DNA of 64,000 bases, taken from the NCBI RefSeq assembly GCF_000764325.1, contig NZ_JMCG01000002.1, forward strand, positions 248,001 through 312,000, written 5' to 3'. Origin of the DNA: Vibrio navarrensis (GTDB lineage: Bacteria; Pseudomonadota; Gammaproteobacteria; Enterobacterales; Vibrionaceae). The position numbers and the translations under genes are program-made. Positions 48,512 to 58,668 of this stretch are shown one piece after another. The notes under the pieces were generated by a model that was not told where the DNA came from, did not search any database, and saw only the letters and a list, made by a program, of their open reading frames with translations. The stretch's first letter is position 1. Each line of letters begins with the position of its first letter.

Positions 48512-49318
48512 ATGTTTGTTTTACTGTCATCATTATTGTCTATCGCCGTTTTAGGTTCACTCTTCTACCTTTCACAAAAGCGTGAAAACCGTTACATGCA
48601 GAAGTATCAAATCCTTAGCACATTGAGAGAAGTGGTGCACTTAACACGACAACACCGCTCTGCGGCGCATTTGAGCTTGCTCTACAAACAGCCTCACTGT
48701 AGCGAGATTAAGCACATTCAGGAAGAAGTGTTGTTGCGTTGTCAGATGTTGATCGATCTCACTGCGATAGACAGCAAGCCTTTGTATCGCATCCTATTGA
48801 ATCAATACACGTTTCTTTTTAACAATTGGCAGGAAAACAGCGTGGCAAAAAGTCAATTTCACCATGGTAAGTTGATCCGTCATACACTCTACCTAATCGA
48901 TGAAGTGACTGTCAGTTGGTTGGCCGAGTCAGAACGTGATGAACTGAGTGATGAATACCACGGTCATTGGCAGATTGTGATTGAAAGTCTTGAAGCATTG
49001 ACACAGCTGCGCATCTCAATCCAAGACATTCAAGATGAGCAAGGGCTAACGCGATTTCGTCATAATGCAGAGAGGATGGTTAGAAGACTGAATCAATTAG
49101 CGCTGATAAGTCCTTTGAGTATCGCCTCTCCGGCTGGGATGGAAATCACTCGTGCATTAGAGGCATACGCAGAATCGGCAGAAAGTCGTCCGATAAAGAC
49201 CGAACTTTATGAGCTGACCAGTCAAATTTCGGCGGCCATTTTTACCAGCTATGACGCCATGTTAGATGAGATCATTGAGAGTGTTTACCTGCCACTGCCC
49301 AAACTGTCCATCGCTTAA
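48512..49318 (+). CDS. Membrane-anchored protein of unknown function
   Basis: A 268-residue protein I do not recognise. An N-terminal membrane segment (about 2-20) is followed by a long, almost entirely helical region with conserved-looking REVVHLTRQHRSAAHLSL at about 39-56. This has a slight resemblance to nitrate/nitrite-sensing (NIT) type helical domains, in which a basic helix follows the anchor, but I would not assign it. There is no HAMP, kinase or GGDEF domain. A very good ribosome site AAGGAGT lies 8 bases before the ATG, so it is surely translated. It lies between metG and fadR, with its own terminator shared with fadR. Confidence 0.75.
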   Translation: MFVLLSSLLSIAVLGSLFYLSQKRENRYMQKYQILSTLREVVHLTRQHRSAAHLSLLYKQPHCSEIKHIQEEVLLRCQMLIDLTAIDSKPLYRILLNQYTFLFNNWQENSVAKSQFHHGKLIRHTLYLIDEVTVSWLAESERDELSDEYHGHWQIVIESLEALTQLRISIQDIQDEQGLTRFRHNAERMVRRLNQLALISPLSIASPAGMEITRALEAYAESAESRPIKTELYELTSQISAAIFTSYDAMLDEIIESVYLPLPKLSIA

Positions 49319-49320
49319 AA

Positions 49321-49345
49321 GAAAACCGCCGATTTGGCGGTTTTC
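49321..49345. terminator. Bidirectional terminator between the unknown gene and fadR
   Basis: GAAAACCGCC and GGCGGTTTTC form a perfect 10-bp stem with loop GATTT. T-rich tails lie on both sides. Confidence 0.88.
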
Positions 49346-49356
49346 TTTATTCGCTT

Positions 49357-50196
49357 CTAAGCATCGTCTTCCGTGAAATTGGTCGGCAACTGCTTTTTCA
49401 TCTCGTTCCAAATCATCGCGCTTTCAATGCCATATTGACGAATAAGGCCTGGTAGCTGCTCACGTTGACCTGACTCGCAGATCTGGAGTAACTGGCGATA
49501 AAACTTCAGAGCAAGCGCTCGCGAAGTCGGGTTAGAAAAATAGAAGCTTCCAACACGATCATACAGTTTTCTTAGACCATTAAAGATGAGGCCGTAGATT
49601 TGGTTTCCGGAGTGGAACGCCAAACGTTGAAACAGCATATAATCATAAAAATTGAACGTCTTCGCCACCAGAATTTCCTGGCGCTTGACTTCATCTTTCT
49701 CATTGTCTTCTTTTACATTTTGTTGAATTTTGTCGGCATAAGGAGACGATGACAAAAATGCATCCCACGATGGCGCTTCAAGCAATTGTTCACAAGAGTC
49801 AATCACATTCCTGATGGTTCGCTCAGAGCTCTCTTTATTCACTTTGAACGCATAACGCATAAAAATAGGACTGATGTTGGTGCGCGCCGCCAGAAGATCT
49901 TCCACGATGTTAGTCGCGTTATCGACATCAAGCGTCATCAAGGTATCTAGGATATGCAGACCAGATGTTTCCATAAACTGGTTTACTTTGGTTGGCTTAC
50001 CATGCTGAATAGTCAACCAGCCATCGCGAGCCAAGCGCTGCAACACCTCACGCAGTGTTGTTCTGGTTACCCCAATCAATTCAGAGAGCTCACGCTCGGC
50101 AGGTAAAATAGAACCGGGTGGAAAGCGACCATTCCAGATGCTTTCAATAATATACTTCTCTGCAAAGCCCGCAGGGCTCTTTGCCTTAATAACCAT
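49357..50196 (-). CDS. fadR: Fatty acid metabolism regulator FadR
   Basis: A GntR-family dimer that represses beta-oxidation genes and activates unsaturated fatty acid synthesis. Long-chain acyl-CoA releases it. The 279 residues have a winged helix (about 10-75, with [25 protein letters not shown] in part) and a C-terminal acyl-CoA domain. E. coli FadR is 239 residues; the extra 40 lie near residues 138-175, in the charged [16 protein letters not shown] region. This insertion is a known Vibrio feature that adds a second ligand site and changes the shape of the dimer. It diverges from nhaB, as in E. coli. Confidence 0.97.
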   Translation of the reverse strand: MVIKAKSPAGFAEKYIIESIWNGRFPPGSILPAERELSELIGVTRTTLREVLQRLARDGWLTIQHGKPTKVNQFMETSGLHILDTLMTLDVDNATNIVEDLLAARTNISPIFMRYAFKVNKESSERTIRNVIDSCEQLLEAPSWDAFLSSSPYADKIQQNVKEDNEKDEVKRQEILVAKTFNFYDYMLFQRLAFHSGNQIYGLIFNGLRKLYDRVGSFYFSNPTSRALALKFYRQLLQICESGQREQLPGLIRQYGIESAMIWNEMKKQLPTNFTEDDA

Positions 50197-50838
50197 TATA
50201 TTTTGTTATCCAGTTTTTGTTTTGGCGTCTTCAATGGCACTCATCATACCACTACTTATTCAATAGCGAAAATTTCCTAACAATAAATGAAACTAAACTG
50301 CAATATTGTATATTTACTCTAATCCCAAGTGGGTACTGAAAGACTAGAAAGTTGAAGAAGATTGTCAAAAATGACAGTTTATGACTATCGAACCACGCAC
50401 AAACCCAGAATAAATAAAGGGTCATTCGTCACATTTTTAAATTGAAAAACTGAAAATTAAATTTGAGTGAATCACTTAAAACACCACCTTAATTTATCTT
50501 TTTTCTCCTTTGAACGTAAATTATGATGATAAGAGAACTTTTGCATACTTTTCATGGTATACTTGTGCTACTTCGATCGCGTTTTATGAAACAAAGTCGC
50601 TATTTGTCAATCTGAAGGGGATTTCTTGTTGACTAAGTGTTACTTAATAGTAGAGTTGCGGGCGAAAAGGAGCGGTGCTTAAGTTCAAGGGAAGTAACTT
50701 GGCAAAACTACATGAAAACAAGGATTTGTTGTTTTTCTAAGTTATTGTTTTTAAGATAGATGTTTCGTCTTTGACACATAGGCTTAAGCACTATGTTGTA
50801 GTGTCTATTCATAACTCAGTTAAATTAAGAGAATTATC
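50197..50838. promoter_or_regulatory. Divergent control region fadR/nhaB
   Basis: 642 bases with no convincing gene. A possible nhaB promoter is TTGACA at 50771-50776, though no good -10 lies at the ideal distance. CACTA-N5-TAGTG at about 50790-50804 is a small dyad next to it, and TGTCA-AAAA-TGACA at about 50362-50375 another. The length leaves room for a long leader or a small RNA that I cannot see directly. Confidence 0.4.
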
Positions 50839-52428
50839 ATGCCGATATCGCTCGGAAACGCTTTTATCAAGAATTTTCTTGGTAAGGCACCTGATTGGTA
50901 TAAACTTGCCATCATTTCTTTTCTAATCATTAACCCTATCGTTTTTTTCCTCGTCAATCCTTTCGTAGCAGGCTGGCTACTGGTGGTAGAGTTCATCTTT
51001 ACGTTGGCGATGGCACTAAAATGTTACCCACTTCAACCCGGCGGTTTATTAGCGATTGAGGCAATTGCTATCGGGATGACCAGTCCAGAACAAGTCAAAC
51101 ATGAACTGGTTGCGAATATCGAAGTGCTACTGCTCCTGGTATTCATGGTAGCTGGCATCTACTTTATGAAGCACCTGCTTCTGTTCATCTTCACTAAGAT
51201 CTTGCTCGGAATCCGCTCTAAGGCGATGCTTTCTCTAGCATTCTGCTTTGCGGCCGCGTTTCTTTCGGCATTTCTAGATGCCCTGACGGTGATCGCTGTC
51301 GTTATCAGTGTTGCCGTCGGGTTCTACTCAATCTACCACAAAGTGGCCTCTGGCAGCGGGGTAAGTTCAGACCACGATCATACCCAAGATGATCACTTTA
51401 CTGAGCTAACTCGAGATGACCTTGAGAATTACCGCGCATTTCTACGCTCACTATTGATGCACGCAGGTGTGGGTACTGCACTCGGTGGCGTAACCACTAT
51501 GGTTGGCGAACCGCAAAACCTGATCATTGCCGATCAAGCAGGCTGGCTGTTCGGTGAATTCTTGATTCGTATGGCGCCAATCACACTGCCTGTTTTTGTC
51601 TGCGGCTTACTCACTTGTGTTGCGGTTGAGAAGTTTAAAGTGTTCGGCTATGGCGCTGAGCTGCCTGACAATGTTCGTCATATCCTGGTCGATTTTGACA
51701 ACGAAGAGCGCAAAACCCGCACCAATCAAGACGTCGCAAAACTGTGGATTCAGGGCCTGATTGCGGTTTGGCTGATTGTTGGACTCGCACTGCACTTGGC
51801 TGCGGTCGGTTTGATTGGTCTATCGGTTATCATCCTCGCCACTGCCTTCACAGGAGTGATTGAAGAACATTCACTGGGTAAAGCGTTTGAAGAAGCGCTG
51901 CCATTCACTGCGCTACTAGCGGTATTCTTCTCTATTGTTGCGGTGATCATCGACCAAGAACTGTTTAAGCCTGTGATTGATTCAGTATTGGCTCTCGAAG
52001 ACAAAGGAACACAGCTTGCGATGTTCTATGTTGCTAACGGTCTGCTCTCTATGGTTTCAGACAACGTGTTTGTTGGCACTGTTTATATCAACGAAGTGAA
52101 AACCGCCTTGCACGAAGGTTTGATTAACCGCGATCAGTTTGACTTGCTGGCGGTTGCTATCAACACGGGGACCAACTTACCTTCGGTGGCCACACCAAAC
52201 GGTCAGGCGGCATTTCTGTTTTTATTGACTTCGGCCTTGTCGCCTTTGATCCGCCTCTCTTATGGACGTATGGTGCTGATGGCACTGCCATATACGGTCG
52301 TGCTCGCTTTGGTGGGTCTGTTTGGTATTGTGTTCTTACTTGAGCCGATGACTGCCTGGTTTTATGACGCTGGTTGGATTTCGCATCATGTTGGAGCCGT
52401 TTCACACGCAGTTTCTAGTGGCCACTAA
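50839..52428 (+). CDS. nhaB: Sodium/proton antiporter NhaB
   Basis: An inner-membrane Na+/H+ antiporter of 529 residues with about 12 membrane segments. It begins [22 protein letters not shown], and a conserved functional stretch is [20 protein letters not shown] (in part) at about 146-165, with an Asp in the membrane. [15 protein letters not shown] at about 227-241 is another signature, and [16 protein letters not shown] lies near 443. NhaB supports sodium and pH balance, important for a marine organism. It diverges from fadR, and dsbB follows after a terminator. Confidence 0.96.
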   Translation: MPISLGNAFIKNFLGKAPDWYKLAIISFLIINPIVFFLVNPFVAGWLLVVEFIFTLAMALKCYPLQPGGLLAIEAIAIGMTSPEQVKHELVANIEVLLLLVFMVAGIYFMKHLLLFIFTKILLGIRSKAMLSLAFCFAAAFLSAFLDALTVIAVVISVAVGFYSIYHKVASGSGVSSDHDHTQDDHFTELTRDDLENYRAFLRSLLMHAGVGTALGGVTTMVGEPQNLIIADQAGWLFGEFLIRMAPITLPVFVCGLLTCVAVEKFKVFGYGAELPDNVRHILVDFDNEERKTRTNQDVAKLWIQGLIAVWLIVGLALHLAAVGLIGLSVIILATAFTGVIEEHSLGKAFEEALPFTALLAVFFSIVAVIIDQELFKPVIDSVLALEDKGTQLAMFYVANGLLSMVSDNVFVGTVYINEVKTALHEGLINRDQFDLLAVAINTGTNLPSVATPNGQAAFLFLLTSALSPLIRLSYGRMVLMALPYTVVLALVGLFGIVFLLEPMTAWFYDAGWISHHVGAVSHAVSSGH

Positions 52429-52461
52429 ATATTTCCATTGATTAAGAAACTTATCCAAGAT

Positions 52462-52491
52462 AAAAAGCTCTGAGTACTCAGGGCTTTTTTA
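52462..52491 (+). terminator. Terminator between nhaB and dsbB
   Basis: AAAGCTCTGA and TCAGGGCTTT form a 10-bp stem with one wobble pair and loop GTAC, then TTT ATTTT. Confidence 0.82.
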
Positions 52492-52517
52492 TTTTCTTTA
52501 CAAAAGGATTGCTTAAA

Positions 52518-53054
52518 GTGACTCTTTTTTCATCACTTAATCGGTTTTCTCGTAGTCGTGCCTCATGGCTACTTTTGTTGATTTTTGTTCTTTTCTTCGA
52601 GGGGGCAGCCCTCTTTTTCCAACATGTCATGCTACTTTCGCCCTGCGTGATGTGCATTTATGAACGAGTCGCCATGTTTGGTATTGGTGGCGCGGCACTC
52701 ATAGGGCTAATAGCACCGAGCAACCCATTGATTCGTTGGCTTGGTTTTGCGGCTTGGGGAGCCAGTTCATACAAAGGCTTAGCGCTGGCGATGCAACACG
52801 TGGACTACCAGTTTAATCCATCTCCTTTTGCAACCTGTGATCTGTTTGTCACTTTCCCTGATTGGGCACCGCTAAACCAGTGGGCACCTTGGCTGTTTGA
52901 GGCCTATGGAGATTGCAGCAAAATCGTTTGGCAGTTCTTAACTTTATCCATGCCACAGTGGCTCGTGGTGATATTTGCTGCCAACCTCGTGGTCCTCGCG
53001 TTTGTGATGATTTCCCAGTTCTTTGCCATCAAAAAAAGAAATCCCATTCGCTAA
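52518..53054 (+). CDS. dsbB: Disulfide bond formation protein B
   Basis: Inner-membrane quinone-linked oxidase that re-oxidises periplasmic DsbA. The 178-residue protein has four membrane segments and the two Cys pairs: CVMC at about residue 41-44 (after LLSP) and the second pair in FATCDLF and YGDCSKIVW at about 104 and 130. I start at the GTG at 52518 because AAGGA lies 9 bases upstream. The TTG at 52509 touches that site. The nhaB-dsbB linkage is conserved from E. coli. Confidence 0.94.
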   Translation: MTLFSSLNRFSRSRASWLLLLIFVLFFEGAALFFQHVMLLSPCVMCIYERVAMFGIGGAALIGLIAPSNPLIRWLGFAAWGASSYKGLALAMQHVDYQFNPSPFATCDLFVTFPDWAPLNQWAPWLFEAYGDCSKIVWQFLTLSMPQWLVVIFAANLVVLAFVMISQFFAIKKRNPIR

Positions 53055-53075
53055 CAGCTTGAGCAAAGATGAAAC

Positions 53076-53103
53076 AAAGCCGGGTGATTTCCCGGCTTTT
53101 TGC
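53076..53103 (+). terminator. Terminator after dsbB
   Basis: AAAGCCGGG and CCCGGCTTT form a perfect 9-bp stem with a 6-base loop and a short T tail. Confidence 0.85.
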
Positions 53104-53126
53104 TTTCTCTACGTTGTAGACCAATG

Positions 53127-53735
53127 TTACTGCCCGCAACACTGTTTGAATTTCTTACCGCTACCACAAGGGCATGTATCGTTGCGGCCGATGCCTTTGT
53201 AAGGATTCAGACTTTGCGATTTGTTGCCAACCATCAGTTCATCGGCGGCTTGTGCTACTTCGTTGAGCATCAGATCGAGCTGAGGCAGAAAATCACCCAG
53301 CTGCGGTGGCGTCTCGATTCCTGCCGCCTTCATTTGCGCTTGAGTTTGTTCTTGGTCGATAGCCAGCATCAAGCACGTTAACCATGCGCTGAGCATACGC
53401 TGCGTACCGTCATTGATTTGCACCTCTTGCCACTGCTCTTCCACCATCGGCCATAGCGACATAAACCCTTCGGCAAAATCCGCTAATGCTTCTTGATTTT
53501 GCTCGAGTAGTGTCTGCAGCGAGTACTCATTGCGCAGAATGCGATTGTGTTGCTTGTGGATCTGCTCTGTGACCGCATGACGAATATCGTCAGAGACTTC
53601 GCCCAGTAAGCTGGCTAGCCATTGTTCTGGATCGGTCGGTTTGACGGTCAAATTGGCAGCAAAAACAGCCCCTTCAATAAACCAGGCTGATTCTGGGCAT
53701 GTGGAAGTCGTGAGGTCGATAAGTTGGTATTGCAT
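53127..53735 (-). CDS. UPF0149/YecA-family protein with SEC-C zinc motif
   Basis: A 202-residue protein of the YecA/UPF0149 type. The C-terminus is a SEC-C zinc module, [18 protein letters not shown], with Cys-X-Cys and Cys-Cys as in the SecA tail. SEC-C modules often bind ribosomes or proteins together with zinc. The helical N-terminal two thirds show [13 protein letters not shown] and [13 protein letters not shown]. Its cellular role is not established. It lies alone between dsbB and dusC. Confidence 0.85.
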   Translation of the reverse strand: MQYQLIDLTTSTCPESAWFIEGAVFAANLTVKPTDPEQWLASLLGEVSDDIRHAVTEQIHKQHNRILRNEYSLQTLLEQNQEALADFAEGFMSLWPMVEEQWQEVQINDGTQRMLSAWLTCLMLAIDQEQTQAQMKAAGIETPPQLGDFLPQLDLMLNEVAQAADELMVGNKSQSLNPYKGIGRNDTCPCGSGKKFKQCCGQ

Positions 53736-53905
53736 TGTCTTTAACTTTTTTCGGCAATTTTTTCAGTAAATAGCGCCGATTATATACCTAAGCTTGGCCA
53801 CGTGGTGGATAAATTCGTTGTGGCTTTTGGGATCCCTCTTATCGTGACAAGCGAGTCGCTTATCGCTACAATCGCGCCTCGTTTTGACAGAGGCAAAAAT
53901 TAGCG

Positions 53906-54871
53906 ATGCGTGTAATATTGGGACCGATGGAAGGAGTATTGGATCATTTGATGCGTGAGATGCTCACAGAGATCAATGATTACGATTTCTGCGTCACCGA
54001 ATTTGTTCGCGTGGTCAGTCAGCCACTTCCCGATCATGTCTTCTATCGCTTGTGCCCTGAACTGCTGCAAGGCTCAAGGACACGTGCTGGTGTGCCAATC
54101 AAATTGCAACTTCTAGGTCAAGATCCACATTGGATGGCAGAAAACGCGGTACGAGCAGCCGAGCTTGGTGCTTATGGCATCGATCTAAATTTTGGTTGCC
54201 CGGCGAAGATGGTTAACCAAAGTAAAGGTGGCGCGGCGCTGTTGCAACATCCAGAGCTTATCTATCAAGTGGTCAAAGCGTGCCGAGAAGCCGTTCCTGC
54301 GCATATTCCTGTCTCTGCCAAAATTCGCCTAGGTTGGGAAAATCCAGAAGATTGCTTTGAGATCGTCGATGCAGTCGAACAAGGCAAAGCGGATGAACTG
54401 ACGGTGCACGCCCGAACCAAAACGGGCGGTTACAAAGCCAGTGAAATTAAGTGGCACTATATCGACCAGATCCGCCAGCGCTGCAACATTCCTCTGATCG
54501 CCAATGGCGAAATCTGGAATTACGCCGATGGGCAAGCTTGTATAGCAACCACAGGGGTCGATTCTTTAATGGTATGTCGCGGCGCGCTAAATGTGCCGAA
54601 CTTAGGCAATGTGATGAAACATGATCACAAGGCGATGCCGTGGGATCAAGTGGTGGATTTGCTACTGCAATACAGTGAATACGAGGTACGCGGCGATAAA
54701 AGTAAGTATTACCCGAATCGCATTAAGCAGTGGTTTGCCTACTTACGCCAAGCTTACCCTCAAGCCGCCCCACTCTTTAGTGACATTCGTACTCTGACCC
54801 AAGTTGAGCCGATTGTGACTCATTTGCAGCATTATCGCGCGCAGCTCCATGCAGAAAGCATTCCTGCATAA
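53906..54871 (+). CDS. dusC: tRNA-dihydrouridine(16) synthase
   Basis: A flavin enzyme that reduces uridine 16 in tRNA. The 321-residue protein begins VILGPMEGVLDHLMRE, a DusC-type start. The catalytic Cys is in IDLNFGCPAKMVNQSKGGAAL (in part) at about residue 98. The FMN phosphate site lies in LIANGEIWN and later LMVCRGAL. The start ATG has only a weak upstream GAGG. The assignment to DusC over DusA or DusB rests on length and the N-terminus. Confidence 0.94.
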   Translation: MRVILGPMEGVLDHLMREMLTEINDYDFCVTEFVRVVSQPLPDHVFYRLCPELLQGSRTRAGVPIKLQLLGQDPHWMAENAVRAAELGAYGIDLNFGCPAKMVNQSKGGAALLQHPELIYQVVKACREAVPAHIPVSAKIRLGWENPEDCFEIVDAVEQGKADELTVHARTKTGGYKASEIKWHYIDQIRQRCNIPLIANGEIWNYADGQACIATTGVDSLMVCRGALNVPNLGNVMKHDHKAMPWDQVVDLLLQYSEYEVRGDKSKYYPNRIKQWFAYLRQAYPQAAPLFSDIRTLTQVEPIVTHLQHYRAQLHAESIPA

Positions 54872-54913
54872 AATGAAAACGTATCGGCCGCTGGTACGCA
54901 GCGGCCGAGAGCC

Positions 54914-56758
54914 TCACTTCGTGTCCACCATCCATACGGAAATGGACTCTGGTGCAATCTCCATGCACATCTCTTCACTAATGGCTAAAGGCGCGCGTTG
55001 CTCCATCATCGGCGTCAATTGGCCTGCTGATATTCCCGTTTGCCAAAATGGTAATGAGATCGGCTGTGTTTGACTGGCTAAATTGACAACCACCAGCGCG
55101 CATTCTTCTCCCAATTGGCGAGTAAAGGCAAAGTGGTCCTTCTCTATCGCCAGAAACAGTATTGCGCCTTGCTGTAAACAAGGATGGGTTGTTCTTAATT
55201 GGATCAAGCGTTGCACATAACCAAACCAAGGGGACGTGTCGACCTGTTCCCAAGGAAAGCAGCGTCGATTATCGGGATCTTGTCCGCCTGCTAAGCCCAC
55301 TTCTGTCCCATAGTAAAGGCACGGCGTGCCAACATACGTAAACAACAGCCCGAGTGCGATTTCCATGTAACCTTGGTGCTGATTGAGCAAAGTAATAAAA
55401 CGTGCGGTATCATGGCTATCGAGTTGATTGAGCTGGCTTAATTGGTTGAGCCAAGGAACTTTCGCACGCGCTTCATTGAGCCATTCGACAAACTCACAGC
55501 CATCAATGGCAATCGGATCGTAAGCAATATCTTGTTGTGCCAGTAGAGCTCGAACTGGGTGGGCAAAACCGTAGTAGTTCATTGAGCCATCCTCTTGCTC
55601 ACCTTGCAGCCACTTAGTGGCCTCGAAAAAATGTTCTCCGAGCACGTACGCCTGTGGGTTTTGCGCTTTGGTCGCCTGACGAAATGCCTGCACGTAATGG
55701 GGATTGTTGTAAGCCCCTTCCCCTTCACCGAGCATATGGATCACATCAAACCGCCAGCCGTCAATTTGATAAGGCGCTTTGAGCCAATGGCGTATCACCG
55801 CATCTTCACCTTGGTAGATGTAATCTCTTACCGCTTGATGGGCAAAATTGAGCACTGGTAAGTTCTCAATCCCTTTCCAACCGATGTAATTCTTCGTATC
55901 CCCATCAAAGAAATAGTAGTCACGGTAAGGCGAATCACTGTGATGGTAGGCACCGTTGTCTCCTTTCCCGCCGCGATCGAGCCAAGGATGCTCGCAAGAG
56001 GTGTGGTTAAACACCGCATCGAGTATCACTTTCATGTCGCGCTGGTGTAATGCTTGCGTGAGCTCGGCAAACTCCTGATTGGTGCCAAGATGCGGATCGA
56101 CCGTCAGATAATCGGTCGTATCGTACTTATGATTACTCGGTGCGGTAAAAATAGGGTTGAGATAGAGCGCGCTCACGCCCAAGGTTTGTAGATAATCCAG
56201 TTTGCTTGCGATACCAGCCAGATCGCCGCCATAAAACTCACAGCCACCGTAGCCAGAGCCCGTATCAACCGCCTCTCCCCAAGCTTTGGCCACCACCGGG
56301 CGCGTACCATTTTTTACTGTGTACTCACCATCTTTCACGCTGATATCAGGATTGCCGTTGCAAAAGCGATCTGGGAAGATTTGATAGAAAACCTGCTCTT
56401 TCACCCACTCTGGCGGTTGATGCTTAGCATTGTATTTAAAGTGATATTCGCTGCCCGGCATACGCTTTTGCACCCCGCGAGCATCTAACCAATACTGTCC
56501 ATCTTCCGTCAGTACTTTGAAGACATATTGAGTGACATCGCGGTCACTGTTGAGCGCGAAACTTGCTCGCCATTGCTTTAACGCCCCGACTGGCTCAATC
56601 GGTTGCATCTCGACTAAGTACTCTTCATTATCGGGTTCATGTCTGAGATAGACCTTTTTAATGCCTTGCGATTGAGTGCGAAGTGTCACCTGCGCTAAGC
56701 CTTGGCTTAAGCAAAATCCATCTTGAGTCTGCGAGTGAAAAAGAAAGGGATGCGTCAT
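54914..56758 (-). CDS. malZ: Maltodextrin glucosidase, MalZ-like (GH13)
   Basis: A glycoside hydrolase family 13 enzyme of 614 residues that would trim glucose from maltodextrins in the cytoplasm. It has an N-terminal beta domain (1-125), the barrel start FYQIFPDRFCNGNP at about 140, and the catalytic nucleophile Asp in GWRFDVIHMLGE at about 341. The acid/base Glu is in VLGEHFFEATKW at about 376 and the third Asp in QLDSHDTARF at about 450. No signal peptide is visible. The MalZ label comes from the size and N-domain; a neopullulanase or cyclomaltodextrinase activity is possible. It is not part of a mal operon here. Confidence 0.85.
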   Translation of the reverse strand: MTHPFLFHSQTQDGFCLSQGLAQVTLRTQSQGIKKVYLRHEPDNEEYLVEMQPIEPVGALKQWRASFALNSDRDVTQYVFKVLTEDGQYWLDARGVQKRMPGSEYHFKYNAKHQPPEWVKEQVFYQIFPDRFCNGNPDISVKDGEYTVKNGTRPVVAKAWGEAVDTGSGYGGCEFYGGDLAGIASKLDYLQTLGVSALYLNPIFTAPSNHKYDTTDYLTVDPHLGTNQEFAELTQALHQRDMKVILDAVFNHTSCEHPWLDRGGKGDNGAYHHSDSPYRDYYFFDGDTKNYIGWKGIENLPVLNFAHQAVRDYIYQGEDAVIRHWLKAPYQIDGWRFDVIHMLGEGEGAYNNPHYVQAFRQATKAQNPQAYVLGEHFFEATKWLQGEQEDGSMNYYGFAHPVRALLAQQDIAYDPIAIDGCEFVEWLNEARAKVPWLNQLSQLNQLDSHDTARFITLLNQHQGYMEIALGLLFTYVGTPCLYYGTEVGLAGGQDPDNRRCFPWEQVDTSPWFGYVQRLIQLRTTHPCLQQGAILFLAIEKDHFAFTRQLGEECALVVVNLASQTQPISLPFWQTGISAGQLTPMMEQRAPLAISEEMCMEIAPESISVWMVDTK

Positions 56759-56815
56759 TTGAGGTACTCTGGTTGTTGCTTTGCTTTATTGTAAAAGCGC
56801 AAACAACCGAGAAAC

Positions 56816-56858
56816 TCCCCCCTTAAAAAATAAATAATCCTTTATTTTTCAAGGGGAG
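56816..56858. terminator. Inverted repeat between the ABC operon and malZ
   Basis: CCCCTT followed by A-rich sequence pairs with TTTATTTTT and AAGGGG, giving a long but A/T-rich stem around TAATCC. It lies between the ABC ATPase stop (56912) and the malZ start (56758) on the same strand. It may terminate the ABC operon. Confidence 0.5.
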
Positions 56859-56911
56859 ATCACACTTGGTAGGCGTATTGTTAGGGGCGTAGAGATGTGA
56901 CGCGACTCTTT

Positions 56912-57706
56912 TTAGTTGAGCAGTAAGCTGTCGTCCGCTAACTCTTCACCACGCACTTTCGAGAACATTTCGAGCAGATGAGTCACCGTCATTCCTGCCC
57001 GTTGCTCTCCGGCGACATCCAAAACAATTTCGCCTTGGTGCAACATGACGGTGCGATCGCCACACGCTAGCGCATCTTTCATTGAGTGAGTCACCATCAT
57101 CACAGTCAGGTTAAACTCTTTGACGATGCGTTTGGTCAGATCGATGATAAACGCCGCCATACGAGGGTCTAAGGCTGCGGTATGCTCATCCAGCAAGAGC
57201 AGCTTACTGTCTGATAAGGTCGCCATCACCAAACTCACGGCTTGGCGCTGCCCGCCCGATAGCAGGCCAATACTGTCGCCCAGCCTATCCTCTAAACCTA
57301 AACCCAGAATACTGATGCGCTCTTGAAAGAGCTTTCTGCGCTGGGAAGAGAGCGCTAAGTTCCAACCACGAGATTTCCCGCGCATGTAAGCCAAAGCCAT
57401 GTTCTCTTCGATGGTCAGCGCGCCGCAAGTACCCGCTAATGGATCTTGAAATACACGTGCGCAAAGCTTAGCCCGCTGGTCTACGGTTTGATGGGTCACG
57501 TCGGTGTCATCAATCAATACTTTGCCTCCGACCATCGGCGTTTCACCTGTTACCGCGCCCAAAAGTGTTGATTTACCTGCGCCATTTGAGCCAATAACCG
57601 TGAGAAACTGGTGCTCCGGCACTTCTAAACAGACACCACGCAAAGCGCGATTTTCAAGAATAGTGCCGCGGTTAAACGTCACCTGAATATCTTCCAGCCT
57701 AATCAT
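56912..57706 (-). CDS. ABC transporter ATP-binding protein
   Basis: The ATPase of a three-gene importer, 264 residues. It has Walker A GSNGAGKST at about 38-46, the signature LSGGQRQAVSL at about 148-158, Walker B KLLLLDEHTAALDP at about 167-180 and the switch His in VMMVTHSM at about 204. Its start overlaps the permease stop (ATGA), so translation is coupled. The trio resembles the TrpXYZ-type family described for aromatic amino acid uptake in streptococci, but the substrate in Vibrio is unknown. Confidence 0.92.
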   Translation of the reverse strand: MIRLEDIQVTFNRGTILENRALRGVCLEVPEHQFLTVIGSNGAGKSTLLGAVTGETPMVGGKVLIDDTDVTHQTVDQRAKLCARVFQDPLAGTCGALTIEENMALAYMRGKSRGWNLALSSQRRKLFQERISILGLGLEDRLGDSIGLLSGGQRQAVSLVMATLSDSKLLLLDEHTAALDPRMAAFIIDLTKRIVKEFNLTVMMVTHSMKDALACGDRTVMLHQGEIVLDVAGEQRAGMTVTHLLEMFSKVRGEELADDSLLLN

Positions 57707-58638
57707 GCCGTACCTCCTGATCGACTTTTTCCACCCGCCACTTTGGCAGGGCTAACGGACTTTTTTATACTGAGGTTTCCTTTCAGTTTCGGCGCGATCA
57801 AGGCAATCGCAACGAGAATGGCGGTCACTAAGTTGAGATCCGATGCTTGTAAACCGAACATGCCAGAGCTCAAGGCAAAGGCAACGGCTAAACGATAAAG
57901 AACCGAGCCAACAATCACCGCTACGACGGCGACCCAAATTTTACGACCTGAGATCAACGTTTGGCCTAAAATGACCGCCGCAAGACCGACTACAATGGTG
58001 CCAACCCCAGAGGTAACATCGGCAAAACTATTGGTTTGCGCAAACAATGCCCCCGCAAAGCCGACAAAACCGTTCGACAGTGCAAGGCCAAAATAGGTAT
58101 AAAAAGAAGTGCTTCCACCTTGCGCGCGCACCATTCGAGCATTAACCCCCGTGGCACGCAAACCCAGACCAAAATCGCTGCTCAGCAGACGAACCACTAA
58201 CCAAGCTGAGATCAACACTAAGATACCAACCACCAATGGACGAACCAGCATAGGATCGCCCAAAGACTCAAACGGCGTGAGAATGGTTTCTTCCCCAAGT
58301 AGAGCCATATTTGGCCGGCCCATGATGCGAATGTTGATGGAGAACGCGGCAATCATGGTGAGAATGGATGCTAAAAGGTGCAATATTCCGCAGCGCACTG
58401 CTAAAAATGCCGTTACCCAACCGGTCATTGCGCCAGCAAGAATCGCCATTCCAGTGGCAAGCCAAGGGTTAACGCCCGCCACGATTGCCGTTGCTGCAAC
58501 CGCCGCGCCCATCGGAAAACTACCGTCAACACTGAGATCAGGAAAATCCAACACACGAAAGGTGAGAAAAACGCCCAATGCGACCAAACCGTACAGCAGG
58601 CCAAGCTCTAAAGCTCCGAAAAATGCAAAAGCAGACAT
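57703..58638 (-). CDS. ABC transporter permease
   Basis: A permease of 311 residues with about 8-9 membrane segments, related to the LivH/RbsC class. Typical stretches are GLVALGVFLTFRVLDFPDLSVDGSF (in part), GLRATGVNARMVRAQG and LSNGFVGFAGALFAQ. The start is the ATG at 58638, which has AGGAG 7 bases upstream. The longer reading from 58662 has none. It lies between the binding protein and the ATPase genes in one operon. A hairpin in the gap before it may lower its expression relative to the binding protein. Confidence 0.9.
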   Translation of the reverse strand: MSAFAFFGALELGLLYGLVALGVFLTFRVLDFPDLSVDGSFPMGAAVAATAIVAGVNPWLATGMAILAGAMTGWVTAFLAVRCGILHLLASILTMIAAFSINIRIMGRPNMALLGEETILTPFESLGDPMLVRPLVVGILVLISAWLVVRLLSSDFGLGLRATGVNARMVRAQGGSTSFYTYFGLALSNGFVGFAGALFAQTNSFADVTSGVGTIVVGLAAVILGQTLISGRKIWVAVVAVIVGSVLYRLAVAFALSSGMFGLQASDLNLVTAILVAIALIAPKLKGNLSIKKSVSPAKVAGGKSRSGGTA

Positions 58639-58668
58639 AGTCACTCCTTTAATTCTGCTCAAGAATTG

